Below, piece by piece: positions 32,802 to 44,094 of a stretch of DNA of 64,000 bases. The stretch covers positions 1,488,001-1,552,000 of the forward strand of contig NZ_AP027081.1 in NCBI RefSeq assembly GCF_030295425.1. Direction: 5' to 3'. Source of the DNA: Mesoterricola sediminis (GTDB lineage: Bacteria; Acidobacteriota; Holophagae; Holophagales; Holophagaceae). The translations under genes were made by a program, and so were the position numbers. Each line of letters begins with the position of its first letter. Position 1 is the stretch's first letter. Below the pieces are notes generated by a model. It was not told where the DNA came from, did no database searches, and saw only the letters and a list, made by a program, of their open reading frames with translations.

Positions 32802-33500
32802 CTACCGCGCCTCGACCGGATCGTCGGGGGTGGTCTCCCGGGGCCCGAGGCGGGTGTCGGGAGGGAACCAGCGGTCCAGGACGGCCAGGTGCCGGGCCAC
32901 GACCTCCCGCGACATCCAGGCCGCGCGGCTCCGCAGGGGCAGTTCCGCGGTGGACGCCGGCACCCCGGCGGCGTCCAGCCCCATGGCCCTGGCCAGGAAG
33001 AGGGCCCGCGGCATGTGGAAGTCGGAGGTCACGACGAGGGCCTGGCGCACCCCGAAGACCGCCTGGGCGCGCCGGAGGCTGTCGTAGGTGCGCCGGCCCG
33101 CGAAGTCGCTGACGACGCGATCGACGGGAACGCCCCGCTTGATCAGCCACCGGCGCATGGCCAGGGGTTCGTTGTAGTTGTGGGCCCGGTTGTCCCCGGA
33201 GACGAGGATCCACCGGACCTTGCCGTTCCTGAACAGCCAGAGGGCGGTTTCCAGGCGCCCCTCCAGGACGGGGGTCGGTTCCTTGTCGGAATAGATCCCC
33301 GCCCCCAGCACGAGGGCGGGACCCGCCACGGAAGGGGCCGATTCCCGGGCAAAATTCCGCGTTCGCGCGGTGGCCGGGAACCAACCGAGAATCCAAAGCA
33401 AATCAATGGTAAGGAATACAAGTAAGCTCGCCCACACCCGCCGGCGCGATGCTGAACGGAGAACAATCGAGACAAGCCTTCCCATCGTGAGTGATAGCAT
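32802..33500 (-). CDS. SanA/YdcF-like DUF218 protein
   Basis: A 232-residue protein with an N-terminal membrane helix (VWASLLVFLTIDLLWILGWF) and a DUF218 domain: ALVLGAGIYSDKEPTPVLEGRL, then ILVSGDNRAHNYNEP and the conserved YDSLRRAQ and VVTSDFHMPRALFLA. DUF218 proteins of the SanA type affect envelope permeability; the biochemical activity is unknown. Starts at 33500 or 33485 are both possible. It is divergent from the large lipoprotein. Confidence 0.86.
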   Translation of the reverse strand: MLSLTMGRLVSIVLRSASRRRVWASLLVFLTIDLLWILGWFPATARTRNFARESAPSVAGPALVLGAGIYSDKEPTPVLEGRLETALWLFRNGKVRWILVSGDNRAHNYNEPLAMRRWLIKRGVPVDRVVSDFAGRRTYDSLRRAQAVFGVRQALVVTSDFHMPRALFLARAMGLDAAGVPASTAELPLRSRAAWMSREVVARHLAVLDRWFPPDTRLGPRETTPDDPVEAR

Positions 33501-33541
33501 AGACCCTTACCCCCCCAGGGGCCCAACGCGAGCGAGAATTA

Positions 33542-36500
33542 ATGAATCATAGAAGCGACCTGCGGTCCTCTTCCGCTACCTCTGTCCGAACCTTGCCCGA
33601 CGGCGTCCGGCTCGGTCTGGGGGCGGTCCTCCCCGTGGCCTTGTCGCTGGTCGCCACCGGGTGTTTCCGGGCGTCCGGCCTCCAGCGCACCACCGTCGCC
33701 GCCGAGGCGATGCCCGAGAACGGGGGCGACCGCGTGACCGGGCTCAAGGCGGCCGCGGGCCCCGGCGACTACTACCTGGGGAACGATTTCATCCAGGTCA
33801 CCGTGGACGGGACCCGTTTCGGCGACACGGCCCAGATTCCCATCGCCGGCGCCCAGGGCGGCGGCAGCATCGTCGACGCCGGCTACCTGAGCCTGGACAC
33901 CAGCTACCAGCGCGTGAACATGCCCGCCGACAACCTGGAGCGCCTGACGCCGGTGCTGAACCAGGATCCCGACATCCAGATCGTCATCGACACCTACACG
34001 CCCGACACCCACACGGACCCCGCGACCCTGACCATGACCGGCGGGGTCGTCGACAAGTCCCACAAGCTCGCCGGCGCCTCCTGGGACGCCAGCGGCCGGG
34101 TCAAGGGCCTCACCGTCAAGCACGTCCTCAGCCTGGGCAAGCTGGACCGGTTCTTCACCCTGAGCACCACCGTCACGAACACCGGCAGCGCCCGCATCGG
34201 GGTCCGGAACATCGGCGACAACCTCATCCAGACCGGCGGCGGCGGATTCCAGCTCGCCATCCCGGCGGGGATCGACATCTTCGGGCGCCCCCTGGGCGAT
34301 GCCAAGCGCTGGGGCGTCGAGATCCCCGGCAGCGACTTCGGCAGCCCCATCGCCACCTCCGTCCAGGCCCCCTCGGCCCTCATGGTGGCCACCGAGCCCG
34401 GCGCCACCGTCATGGACTCCCACGCCTCCCTGGGCATCATGCCCCTGGACGCGCCGTCCCTCGCGGTGGCCGCGGACCCCCAGACCCGCCTCAACGCCGT
34501 CCGCCCCATCTTCCCCCGGCGCATGGTCGCCGGCAGCCTGCCCCTGGCCCCCGAGGGCCTCGCCGCGGGCGCCTCCCTGACCCACAACCGGCGCCTCTAC
34601 ATCGCCGGCGGTCCCTCCGGCTCCACCACGACGCCCAGCACGACCACGGGCCTCTTCAATCTGATCGCCGTCGCCAAGTACAACAAGGACGACGGGATCT
34701 GGCCCCAGGACGCGGCGAACCTCACCTTCACGCTCAGCGGCTCTGCCGTCCGTCAGGGCCCCCTGCCCACCGAGGTGCGGGTGGAGCGGAACGCCGGCTC
34801 GGAGACGTCGCCGCTCTGGGTGCCCGAGCGCATCGAGTGGCTGGAGTCGGACGAGAACATCACGAGCCAGACCGGCCTGGCCAGCAGCACCGTCAGCTGC
34901 ATCCTGCCCCTGGGCACGTACCGCCTGGTGGTGCGGAACGCCCTGGGAGAGCAGACCAAGGCCACGGCCGCCAACCAGAACGATTCGGGGGGCTCCCTCA
35001 TCAGCCGCCCCATCCGGCTCAGCACCAACCAGATCTTCGTCGTCGGCGGGTCGGACTACCTCTGCCCGGAGGCGGACGAAGTGGTCAGCCCGAACGGGAC
35101 CGTGGTCGGCTCCAAGTACTCCGGCCACACCTTCACGACGCGCCAGGCCAATGCTCCGACGGCCAGCATCCAGCCCCTCCGCCTGACGTTCAAGGGGACG
35201 GGCGATACCGCCGATCCCTGGATGCGCCGCTCGCGGGTCCTGGGCACCTACTATGAGCCCATCCTCAAGGCCGCGGCCATCCCCTCCATCAACGCCCCCG
35301 GCCAGGACCAGTACCGGGGCGGCAACGAGATGTTCGGCACGGGCTTCCACAACTACGCCCAGACCACGTACTTCTGGCTGCCCAACGGCACCCTCACCGG
35401 CGGCATGACCCAGGAGGGGAACCCGGCGGTGCAGGGCGGCGCCTACCGCGTCTACGGCACCCGGGGGCCCCTGTCCAACCTCGCCTCGCTCGACGTCCTG
35501 GCCTATGACGGCCAGTACGACACCAGCCACACCGTGCTCGTGTGGCCCACCACCCTGCCGTCGGGATGGACCTCCTTCGACCTGCCCGGTCCCTCCCAGG
35601 CGACCACCGGGGGGTACCTCCCCGGCGAGAAGCTCGCCTCGGCCCTGGCCGAGGGCGTGGGCGTCGTCGCCACCACGGAGGAGGACCTGGCGACGGACGC
35701 GAACCGCCTCTACAACGACTTCAAGTGGCAGTTCAACGCCGCCGGCTACGAGGCCCAGTACCTCGCCGCCGTCGGGAACGAGCCCTACGTGGTGGGGGCC
35801 CGCACCTCGGTCCTGCCGGGCTGGGGCACCTTCACCGCGCTCTTCACGCCCACGGCGACCCGCTACCGCTACCAGGGCGCCGTCCAGCCCCGCAACTGGT
35901 CCCTGGCCGATTTCATCACCCAGGCCCAGGGCAGCTTCACGATCGTCCACCAGCCCCGCGCCGCCTCGGGCCTCTTCACCTTGAAGGGCTTCGACCGCGC
36001 CATGCCGGTGGGCCAGGGCGCCAACGCCTGGTGGACGGCGTCGGGCCCGTACGCCCAGGGCGTCCTCAACGGCGCCTTCGACGCCATCGAGCTGCTGAGG
36101 GGCGAAGGCTTCGACAAGGCCAATCCCGATCCCTGGTTCCAGCAGTTCAAGCAGGTCCGGGCCGACTGGTTCGCCCTGCTGAACCAGCAGACCCCCGCCA
36201 AGTTCACGAAGGCCCTGGGCCTCTCCTACGGCAAGTACAGCGTCGACACCCCCGTGGGCCTGGCGCGGACCTGGCTGAAGGCCACCCCCTCCCTCGTGGT
36301 CCCGCCGACCCCCACCGAGGCGCCCACCAAGGACCTGGAGCAGGACCTCTCGTCCGTGCTCTCCGCCCTCAAGGCCGGCGCGGCCGTGGCCTCCACCGGC
36401 CCGATGCTGGACGTCACCATCGGCTCCAAGGGCCCCGGCGGCCTCGTCCCCGGGCCCGTCACCACCGCCAGTGTGAAGGTCGACCTCTACAAGAGCGACT

Positions 36501-36799
36501 GGATGCCGGTCGACGAAGTGCGCATCGTCATGAACGGCCAGGTCGTGGGCACCCACACCCTGCCGGAGTTCGCGGCCGACGCCGCCAATCCGCTCCACTT
36601 CACCGCCACCTTCAGCGTGCCCATGCCCACCACGGGCACCGGCGCCTGGATCGTGGTGGAGGCCGGCGTGCCCCTGGGCCAGACCGGCCCCTACGCCGCC
36701 GGGACCCCGTGGAACTGGATCATGCGCGGCATCTACCCCATCGCCGTCACCAATCCGATCTTCATCGACGTGACCGGCTCCGGCTACACCCATCCCTGA
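33542..36799 (+). CDS. Large lipoprotein with CehA/McbA PHP-like C-terminal region
   Basis: A 1085-residue protein. A long basic N-terminal leader precedes a hydrophobic stretch and lipobox VATGC (Cys about 41), so it is probably a surface or periplasmic lipoprotein. Most of the mature protein looks beta-rich. The last third resembles CehA/McbA-type PHP metallohydrolases: FDAIELLRGEGFDKANPDPW, then SVLSALKAGAAVASTGPMLDVTI, the family pattern of an A-L-x-x-G stretch leading to S/T-x-G-P. The usual SDSH metal motif is not evident (ALGLSYGKYSVDTP stands there), so activity is doubtful. Function unknown. dnaB follows after 9 bases. Confidence 0.68.
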   Translation: MNHRSDLRSSSATSVRTLPDGVRLGLGAVLPVALSLVATGCFRASGLQRTTVAAEAMPENGGDRVTGLKAAAGPGDYYLGNDFIQVTVDGTRFGDTAQIPIAGAQGGGSIVDAGYLSLDTSYQRVNMPADNLERLTPVLNQDPDIQIVIDTYTPDTHTDPATLTMTGGVVDKSHKLAGASWDASGRVKGLTVKHVLSLGKLDRFFTLSTTVTNTGSARIGVRNIGDNLIQTGGGGFQLAIPAGIDIFGRPLGDAKRWGVEIPGSDFGSPIATSVQAPSALMVATEPGATVMDSHASLGIMPLDAPSLAVAADPQTRLNAVRPIFPRRMVAGSLPLAPEGLAAGASLTHNRRLYIAGGPSGSTTTPSTTTGLFNLIAVAKYNKDDGIWPQDAANLTFTLSGSAVRQGPLPTEVRVERNAGSETSPLWVPERIEWLESDENITSQTGLASSTVSCILPLGTYRLVVRNALGEQTKATAANQNDSGGSLISRPIRLSTNQIFVVGGSDYLCPEADEVVSPNGTVVGSKYSGHTFTTRQANAPTASIQPLRLTFKGTGDTADPWMRRSRVLGTYYEPILKAAAIPSINAPGQDQYRGGNEMFGTGFHNYAQTTYFWLPNGTLTGGMTQEGNPAVQGGAYRVYGTRGPLSNLASLDVLAYDGQYDTSHTVLVWPTTLPSGWTSFDLPGPSQATTGGYLPGEKLASALAEGVGVVATTEEDLATDANRLYNDFKWQFNAAGYEAQYLAAVGNEPYVVGARTSVLPGWGTFTALFTPTATRYRYQGAVQPRNWSLADFITQAQGSFTIVHQPRAASGLFTLKGFDRAMPVGQGANAWWTASGPYAQGVLNGAFDAIELLRGEGFDKANPDPWFQQFKQVRADWFALLNQQTPAKFTKALGLSYGKYSVDTPVGLARTWLKATPSLVVPPTPTEAPTKDLEQDLSSVLSALKAGAAVASTGPMLDVTIGSKGPGGLVPGPVTTASVKVDLYKSDWMPVDEVRIVMNGQVVGTHTLPEFAADAANPLHFTATFSVPMPTTGTGAWIVVEAGVPLGQTGPYAAGTPWNWIMRGIYPIAVTNPIFIDVTGSGYTHP

Positions 36800-36808
36800 A
36801 CGCAGACC

Positions 36809-38175
36809 ATGAGCGAGTGGCTCCCCCAGCGACTTCCCGAGGATGTCGAGGCCGAACGCGCCCTCCTGGCCACGTGCTGCGCGCCCGGGGCCGAGACGGC
36901 CGCGGCCGAGATCTCCTTCATCCTCACGGAGGACGACTTCGTCCACCCCGCCCACCGGGTCGTCTTCAAGGCCCTGAAGGCGCTGGTGGAGGGCCAGATC
37001 GAGGTCAACTCCCTCACCCTCAAGGACGCCCTCGACCAGGCCGGTGACCTCGCCCGGGTGGGCGGGTTCACGGGCCTCGTGGACCTGCTGTCCGCCGAGG
37101 AGGTGGGCCGGCCCCAGGTCCTGGCCGACCTGCTCATCCGGAAGCGCAAGTTCCGTCAGCTCATCCGGTTGGGCGCGCAGCTGGTCCGCCAGTCCGCGGA
37201 GGAGGAGGATCCCCCCGACACCCTCGTGGAACAGGCGGCGGCGGACCTCTTCCGGCTGGCCCAGGGCCAGGACCGGCGCGGCCTCGAGCACATCGGGGAC
37301 GTGGCCCGGGACGCCATGGAGAACATCCTGGACCGCCTGGAGGGCCGCGGCTCCACGGGCCTCCGGACGGGCTTCAGCCGCCTGGACGCGATCACCCAGG
37401 GTTTCCAGCCCGGCAACCTGATCATCCTCGCCGCCCGCCCCGGCATCGGCAAGACCGCCCTGGCCCTGAACTGGCTGCTGCGTTCGGCCCTGTACCACGG
37501 GGCGCACGCCGCCTTCTTCTCCCTCGAAATGTCCAAGGAGGAGGTGTTCAGCCGCCTCCTGTCCCAGCACGCGGGCATCAACCTCAAGGCCGCCCAGGCG
37601 GGAGGCTTCGACGAGGCGACCGAGGCCCGCATCCTCCAGAGCCGGGACGCCCTCCTGGACCTGCCCATCTACATCAACGACCAGGCCGCCATCACCACCC
37701 GCGAGATCACGGCCATGGTGGACCGCCACCTGTCCCAGGCCAACCACAAGCTGGACCTGCTGATCGTCGACTACCTGCAGCTGGTGAGCAGCCCCGAGGG
37801 CTCCCGGGCCGCGAAGCAGAGCGAGGCCGTGCGCATCGGCGAGATCAGCCGCGGCTTCAAGCTGCTGGCCAAGGACCACGGCATGCCCATCGTCGTGCTC
37901 AGCCAGCTCAACCGCGAGGTGGAGCACCGCCAGGGCGGGCGCCCCCAGCTCTCCGACCTGCGCGACTCCGGCGCCATCGAGCAGGACGCCGACATGGTCA
38001 TGTTCATCCACCGGCGCATGGCGCCCTCGGTGGAGGGGGCCGACGACGACCGCAGCGCGGAGCTGATCATCGCCAAGCACCGCAACGGGCCCGTGGGCTC
38101 CGTGGGGCTCTACTTCGAGGGCGAGTTCGCCCGCTACCGAGAGATGGAGCGCAGCACCGATCCCGGGACGGCCTG

Positions 38176-38176
<1 letters not shown>
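36809..38176 (+). CDS. dnaB: Replicative DNA helicase DnaB
   Basis: A 455-residue hexameric 5'-3' helicase. The N-terminal helical domain starts with LPEDVEAERALLATC; the RecA-like domain has Walker A AARPGIGKTALALN, FFSLEMSKEEVFSRLLS, Walker B LDLLIVDYLQLVS, and LSQLNREVEHR followed by LSDLRDSGAIEQDADMVMFIHR. Length and motifs are standard. Its stop overlaps the recG start by one base (TGATG). Confidence 0.97.
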
Positions 38177-40266
<2,090 letters not shown>

Positions 40267-40354
40267 GCTGTGTTCGGAATCTATAGATTAGATAAATAGT
40301 TAACTTGTACTCATACGTAAAGGCTCGTACACCACGAATTTTCCTGGGGTAACG

Positions 40355-40521
40355 ATGCCGAGAAGTTTCCTGACCGATGCCATGTGGGCAAAGCTTGAAC
40401 CGCTCCTTCCGCCAGAGCGTGGAGGGATGGGGCGATCCCGTCACCCCAACCGTCCCATGGTGGAGGCGATCCTGTGGAGGCACAGGACTGGGGCGCCGTG
40501 GAGGGACCTGCCGGAGGAATT
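40355..40521 (+). pseudogene. 5' part of IS5-family transposase
   Basis: Codes MPRSFLTDAMWAKLEPLLPP through WRDLPEE, nearly the same as copy 1 (Ser for Arg at residue 4), and is then cut by the IS91-type element. In copy 1 the frame continues GPWTSVYTRFEAW. Confidence 0.93.
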
Positions 40522-40660
40522 GGACGAAGCCGCTTCGCGGCAGGGGTGATCAGCGTCCGTCCAGCCTGATCGTCCAATAAGGCTTGCGGGATCTACAGCT
40601 TGCAGTCCCCATGGATGTGGCGGTGTTACAGCACCAGCCCCACATTCATGGAGGACTGCA

Positions 40661-41500
40661 ATGGCGGTCAGTTTATCTCTGTCCCGGTTCGCCGGGGACC
40701 TTCAAATGGCGAACCGCGCCCATAAGACGATCCAGCAGTACGTCGCATCGGTGAGGCGTTTCGAGGAATTCCTTGGCCACGACCCATGCGACGCCAGCCA
40801 GGAATCGGTGCGGCGGTGGGTGGACGTCCTCCGGCAGCAGGCCATCGGAGCCTCCCGGCTGGCCCTCCACTACTCAGCCTTGAAGTTCCTCTATGCCCGG
40901 ACCCTGGGCCAGCCCGAGAAGGTGGCCTGGATCACCGTCCCCAAGGCCAAGGCCCACCTGCCTTCCACCTTGAGCCAGGCTGAGGTTGCGCGGCTGCTGG
41001 ACGGGTTCACCACCACGAAATACCGCACCTTCTTCACTCTGGTCTACGCCACCGGCCTGCGGATCAACGAGGCCTGCCGGCTCGAGACCCGGGACATCGA
41101 CGCCATGCAGCAGGTGATCCACGTCCGCGATGGAAAGGGCGGCAAGGACCGGATGGTGCCCATGGGGGCCAAGCTCTACCGGGCGCTGCGGACCTACTAC
41201 AAGCACATGCAGCCCCCGAAGCCTTGGCTGTTCGCCTCCAAGTCGGGAGGGCCCCTCTGCGCGGACACCGCCCGGCGCGCCCTCCTTTGCGCAGCGGCCG
41301 TCTCCGGCATCGGCAAGTTCGTGAACCCCCACCTTCTGCGCCACGCGTTCGCGACCCACCTGCTGGAGAGCGGCGAGGACCTGCGCAAGATCCAGGTGGT
41401 CCTGGGCCACGCCAGCATCACCTCCACCCAGATCTACACCCAGGTGGCGCCAGGCCAGATCGCCGCCGTGCGAAGCCCTCTGGAGGACCTGCCGGAGTAG
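40661..41500 (+). CDS. Tyrosine recombinase of the IS91-type element
   Basis: A 279-residue phage-integrase-family protein. N-terminal SAM-like domain (about 1-95), then the catalytic domain: Arg in YATGLRINEACRLETRDID, Lys in KGGKDRMVPM, HxxR in NPHLLRHAFATHLLESG, the following H of LGHASITSTQIYTQ, where Tyr is the nucleophile. All catalytic residues are present. Some IS91-family elements are known to carry an integrase-like gene before the transposase. Its role in their movement is unclear. Confidence 0.92.
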   Translation: MAVSLSLSRFAGDLQMANRAHKTIQQYVASVRRFEEFLGHDPCDASQESVRRWVDVLRQQAIGASRLALHYSALKFLYARTLGQPEKVAWITVPKAKAHLPSTLSQAEVARLLDGFTTTKYRTFFTLVYATGLRINEACRLETRDIDAMQQVIHVRDGKGGKDRMVPMGAKLYRALRTYYKHMQPPKPWLFASKSGGPLCADTARRALLCAAAVSGIGKFVNPHLLRHAFATHLLESGEDLRKIQVVLGHASITSTQIYTQVAPGQIAAVRSPLEDLPE

Positions 41501-41504
41501 GGCG

Positions 41505-42629
41505 GTGGGGTTCACCCGACCCCGTTTCGACATCGCCGACATCGTCCGCCTCCACCGCGACGCCCTGGAAAGCCGGGTTGCCTTGAACCGGCAGCAGCGC
41601 CGCGTCCTCACGGCCATCGGCCAATGCCGCACCGCGGCCCTGGGCGGGCACAAGGAGGTCTGCGAGCACGGTGACTTCGAGCGGATCGCCTACAACTCCT
41701 GCCGGGACCGGCACTGCCCCAAGTGCCAGGCCCTGGCCCAGGAACGCTGGCTCGACAAGGAGACCCAGCGCCTCCTGGACGTGCCCCACTTCCACCTGGT
41801 GTTCACCCTCCCGGCGGAACTGCGGTTCCTGGCCCGGCAGTATCCGGCCAAGTTCTACGGCGCCCTGTTCCGGGCAGCGACGAAGACCCTCCTGAAGCTG
41901 TTCCGGAGCCGACTGAAGGCCATTCCCGGCCTGCTGCTGGTGCTGCACACCTGGACCCGGGAGTTGACCTTCCACCCCCACCTCCATGTGCTGGTCACCG
42001 CCGGGGGCCTCGCCCTCGACGGCGGAGGCTTCATCCCCAGCGGGAAGAATTACCTGTTCCCGGTGGCCATGATGGGTGAGGTGTTCCGGGCCAAGATGCT
42101 CAACGCCCTGGGCCGGCTCCAGGCGAAGGGCGCCTTCCCTGAGGTCCCGAAGGAACTCTACGCCAGTCGGATGGCCACGGTCAGCGATCTGGACTGGGGC
42201 GTCCACGCCAAGAAGCCGTTCGGGCACTCCAGCCATGTGGCCGGCTACCTGGCCCGGTACACCCACCGGGTCGGCATCGCCAACTCCCGGCTCCTGGACG
42301 TCACCGAGGACCGGGTGACGTTCGCCACCAAGAACGGCAACACTGCAACGGTCCACCCCGTGGAGTTCCTCGAGCGCCTGGTCCAGCACGTCCTCCCCCC
42401 GGGCTTCCACAAGATCCGTCATGCCGGCCTCTACGGCTCCCTCCAGGCTGGCGGCCTTCTGGAGAAGGCCAGGGCCATCGTCGGGACCTGCAAGAAGCCC
42501 CGGAAGGATCCATCCGACCTGGAACGGGTGGAACGCGAATCCCAGACCTGCCCGGTCTGCGGCGGGGCCCTCCGTCGGACACCCCTGCCCGCCACCATCC
42601 GCGCACCGCCCGAGGACGATCCATGCTGA
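41505..42629 (+). CDS. IS91-family (HUH/Y2) transposase
   Basis: A 374-residue rolling-circle transposase. An N-terminal zinc-binding region (EVCEHGDFERIAYNSCRDRHCPKCQ), the HUH motif FHPHLHVLVTAGG (H-x-H), and the catalytic Tyr region GYLARYTHRVGIANSRL with two candidate tyrosines follow the usual order; a second CxxC (CPVCGG) is near the C-terminus. The GTG start at 41505 is four bases after the recombinase stop, indicating co-translation. The gene looks intact. Confidence 0.92.
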   Translation: MGFTRPRFDIADIVRLHRDALESRVALNRQQRRVLTAIGQCRTAALGGHKEVCEHGDFERIAYNSCRDRHCPKCQALAQERWLDKETQRLLDVPHFHLVFTLPAELRFLARQYPAKFYGALFRAATKTLLKLFRSRLKAIPGLLLVLHTWTRELTFHPHLHVLVTAGGLALDGGGFIPSGKNYLFPVAMMGEVFRAKMLNALGRLQAKGAFPEVPKELYASRMATVSDLDWGVHAKKPFGHSSHVAGYLARYTHRVGIANSRLLDVTEDRVTFATKNGNTATVHPVEFLERLVQHVLPPGFHKIRHAGLYGSLQAGGLLEKARAIVGTCKKPRKDPSDLERVERESQTCPVCGGALRRTPLPATIRAPPEDDPC

Positions 42630-42934
42630 CCGTCCCCACAACGCCCATGACATCAACTCCCGGCCTGCCCGGTTGGGGTGGCTGGACCGGGGTCTGCCTG
42701 CACCTCAGCATCCCGCCGGGAACGGTGATCCCGAAGGGCGGATCTGAGCCCCACGGAACGATCCAGGGAGCCATCGGGTCCCCTCCCGGGCTCCGACCCA
42801 TTTCGAAATCCCCATAGCCCGGTTGCGCCGGCCCCCTGCCGCTACGGGCCTGTCCAAGAACGTAAGATCGGGCTGCGCGTCAGCGCGCCGGTCAAGGCGT
42901 ACGCTCGTGTTCCTGCGAGCCCGATTTACTAACT
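42630..42934 (+). other. Right end of the IS91-type element, non-coding
   Basis: 305 bases with no credible gene. The last 90 bases hold the inverted repeat at 42863-42929 (arms GTAAGATCGGGCT and AGCCCGATTTAC, one extra base in the left arm) and an inner GCTCG/CGAGC hairpin, consistent with the origin end of an IS91-type element. Confidence 0.55.
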
Positions 42935-42935
42935 A

Positions 42936-43525
42936 TTTGGACCTTGGACAAGCGTGTACACGCGATTTGAGGCCTGGACCAAGCGCGGCGTGTGGCAAAG
43001 GATCCTGGAGTTCCTGCGCAAGGAAGCCGACCTGGAGTGGGTCATGCCGGATGGCACCATCCTTCGCGCTCATCAACCTTCAGCAGGCAAAAGGGGGGGC
43101 TCTGGAACCAGGCGCTCGGACGATCTCGGGGTGGATGCTCGACCAAGATCCATTTGATCTGCGATGCCCACGGTAATCCTTTGGATTTCCTGGTCACTCC
43201 GGGGCAAGCCCATGGAAGCCGGTCTGCTGAAGGATTGCTGTGCGGTTGGCAGGCAGAGTACGTGTTCGGAGATCGGGCCTACGATGGGAACCCGGTAAGG
43301 AAGGCGATCGAGGCCATGGGTGCGACAGCCGTCATCCCACCTCATCCCCGGCGCAAGAATCCGGCGGCCTGGGACTCACACCTATACAAGGCCCGCCATG
43401 CCATCGAGCATGGGTTCGCCAAGCTCAAACAGTTCAGGGCGCTGGCCACCAGGTTCGACAAAACGGCGCGAAGTTTCTCAGCCCAGGTGGCTTTGGCCTG
43501 CATCGTGATCTGGCTGAGGCTATGA
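42936..43525 (+). pseudogene. 3' part of IS5-family transposase
   Basis: Resumes the transposase after the IS91-type insertion: the ORF A remainder (VYTRFEAWTKRGVWQRILEF..., catalytic Asp in WVMPDGTILRAH), then the A4G7 slippery run at 43089-43099 and ORF B to WLRL. It differs from copy 1 by only a few residues. It lacks its 5' end. Confidence 0.9.
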
Positions 43526-43566
43526 GCGGAGGGTGACAAGCGTTCCGGATCCTCATTGATCCTATG

Positions 43567-43610
43567 AAACGCGGAGGCGCGGAGGATCTCGCAGAGGGTC
43601 GCGGAGGAAA
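43567..43610. repeat. Inverted-repeat arm, left of the GxxExxY fragment
   Basis: The unit AACGCGGAGGCGCGGAGG followed by ATCTCGCAGAGGGTCGCGGAGG is matched in reverse complement at 43885-43927, with three mismatches in about 40 bases. In copy 1 only the outer half of one arm remains (about 7744-7765). Confidence 0.85.
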
Positions 43611-43661
43611 GCGCTCCTGGAACCTGCCACCTCCCAATGACACGTCCCAACGGGAGGCGTG

Positions 43662-43870
43662 ATGGGAAGGCATTGGGGAGAGGTCGACGGGGAGGATCAT
43701 CCGCACAAGGAGATCACCCAGGCCATCATCGGGGAGGCCATCGAGATCCAGAAGGCTCTGGGGCACGGACTCCTGGAAGATCCCTACAAGGTCTGTCTGG
43801 CGCACTCCCTGAGACTGGCCGGCCATAAGGTGAAGCGGGAGGTTTTCCTGGATATCGATTGGAGGGGGCT
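43662..43870 (+). pseudogene. GxxExxY-family protein, N-terminal fragment
   Basis: About 69 codons matching the GxxExxY family (PF13366): ITQAIIGEAIEIQKALGHGL, then LLEDPYKVCLAHSL (motif GLLEDPY = GxxExxY), then REVFLDIDW, after which similarity stops. The usual C-terminal half (about 60 residues) is missing and the frame runs into the right repeat arm. ATG at 43662 follows GGGAGG. The fragment lies inside IS copy 2 between two near-identical inverted repeats. The biochemical role of the family is not known to me. Confidence 0.85.
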
Positions 43871-43884
43871 TGTGGGCTTGATCC

Positions 43885-43927
43885 TTTCTCCGCGAGCCTC
43901 AGCGAGATCCTCCGCGCCTCCGCGTTC
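43885..43927. repeat. Inverted-repeat arm, right of the GxxExxY fragment
   Basis: Reverse complement of the arm at 43567-43610 (reads CTCCGCGAGCCTCAGCGAG then ATCCTCCGCGCCTCCGCG). The 6-base GATCCT at 43906 recurs at 43558; these are the end points of the 348-bp deletion seen in copy 1. Confidence 0.85.
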
Positions 43928-44094
43928 CAATAGGATGCTGCGAATGCGCGGCGCCATCAGGCACTGCAGCACAGACTCACTATTCCAGCTCCTCCATGCT
44001 CCGGCACGGATGGGTATTAGCCATTACTATCCTGGATTACGAACACACCCTAGCGCAGGTGGATCCGGTGCTTCGATCTGACTACACTGGCCGA

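Larger units (their letters stand above)
40522..42934 (+). mobile_element. IS91-type element carrying a tyrosine recombinase
   Basis: About 2.4 kb inside the IS5-type transposase. The ends were set by comparison with copy 1; left and right flanks share only ATT, so no clear target duplication is seen, as expected for rolling-circle IS91 elements. Near the left end is a small hairpin CGAAG-CCG-CTTCG; near the right end is a larger inverted repeat (GTAAGATCGGGCT ... AGCCCGATTTAC) with an inner GCTCG/CGAGC stem, likely the replication origin/terminus structures. It carries two same-strand genes, 41505 starting 4 bases after the stop of 40661. Confidence 0.85.

Noticed and set aside
33539-38080. 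A minus-strand open frame of about 1500 codons across the large lipoprotein and dnaB
   Set aside because: It is antisense to two well-supported genes. Its composition (runs of Gly, Ala, Val, His, Gln, Asp) is the typical result of reading the opposite strand of GC-rich coding DNA.
42301-42801. Small open frames in the right end of the IS91-type element
   Set aside because: Arg/Pro/Gly-rich sequence without ribosome sites or family patterns; the region looks like a non-coding element end.
43870-44081. Continuation of the GxxExxY frame past the repeat as a longer real protein
   Set aside because: After REVFLDIDW the frame reads through the repeat arm and the IS tail, giving Ser/Arg/Pro-rich sequence unlike the family.
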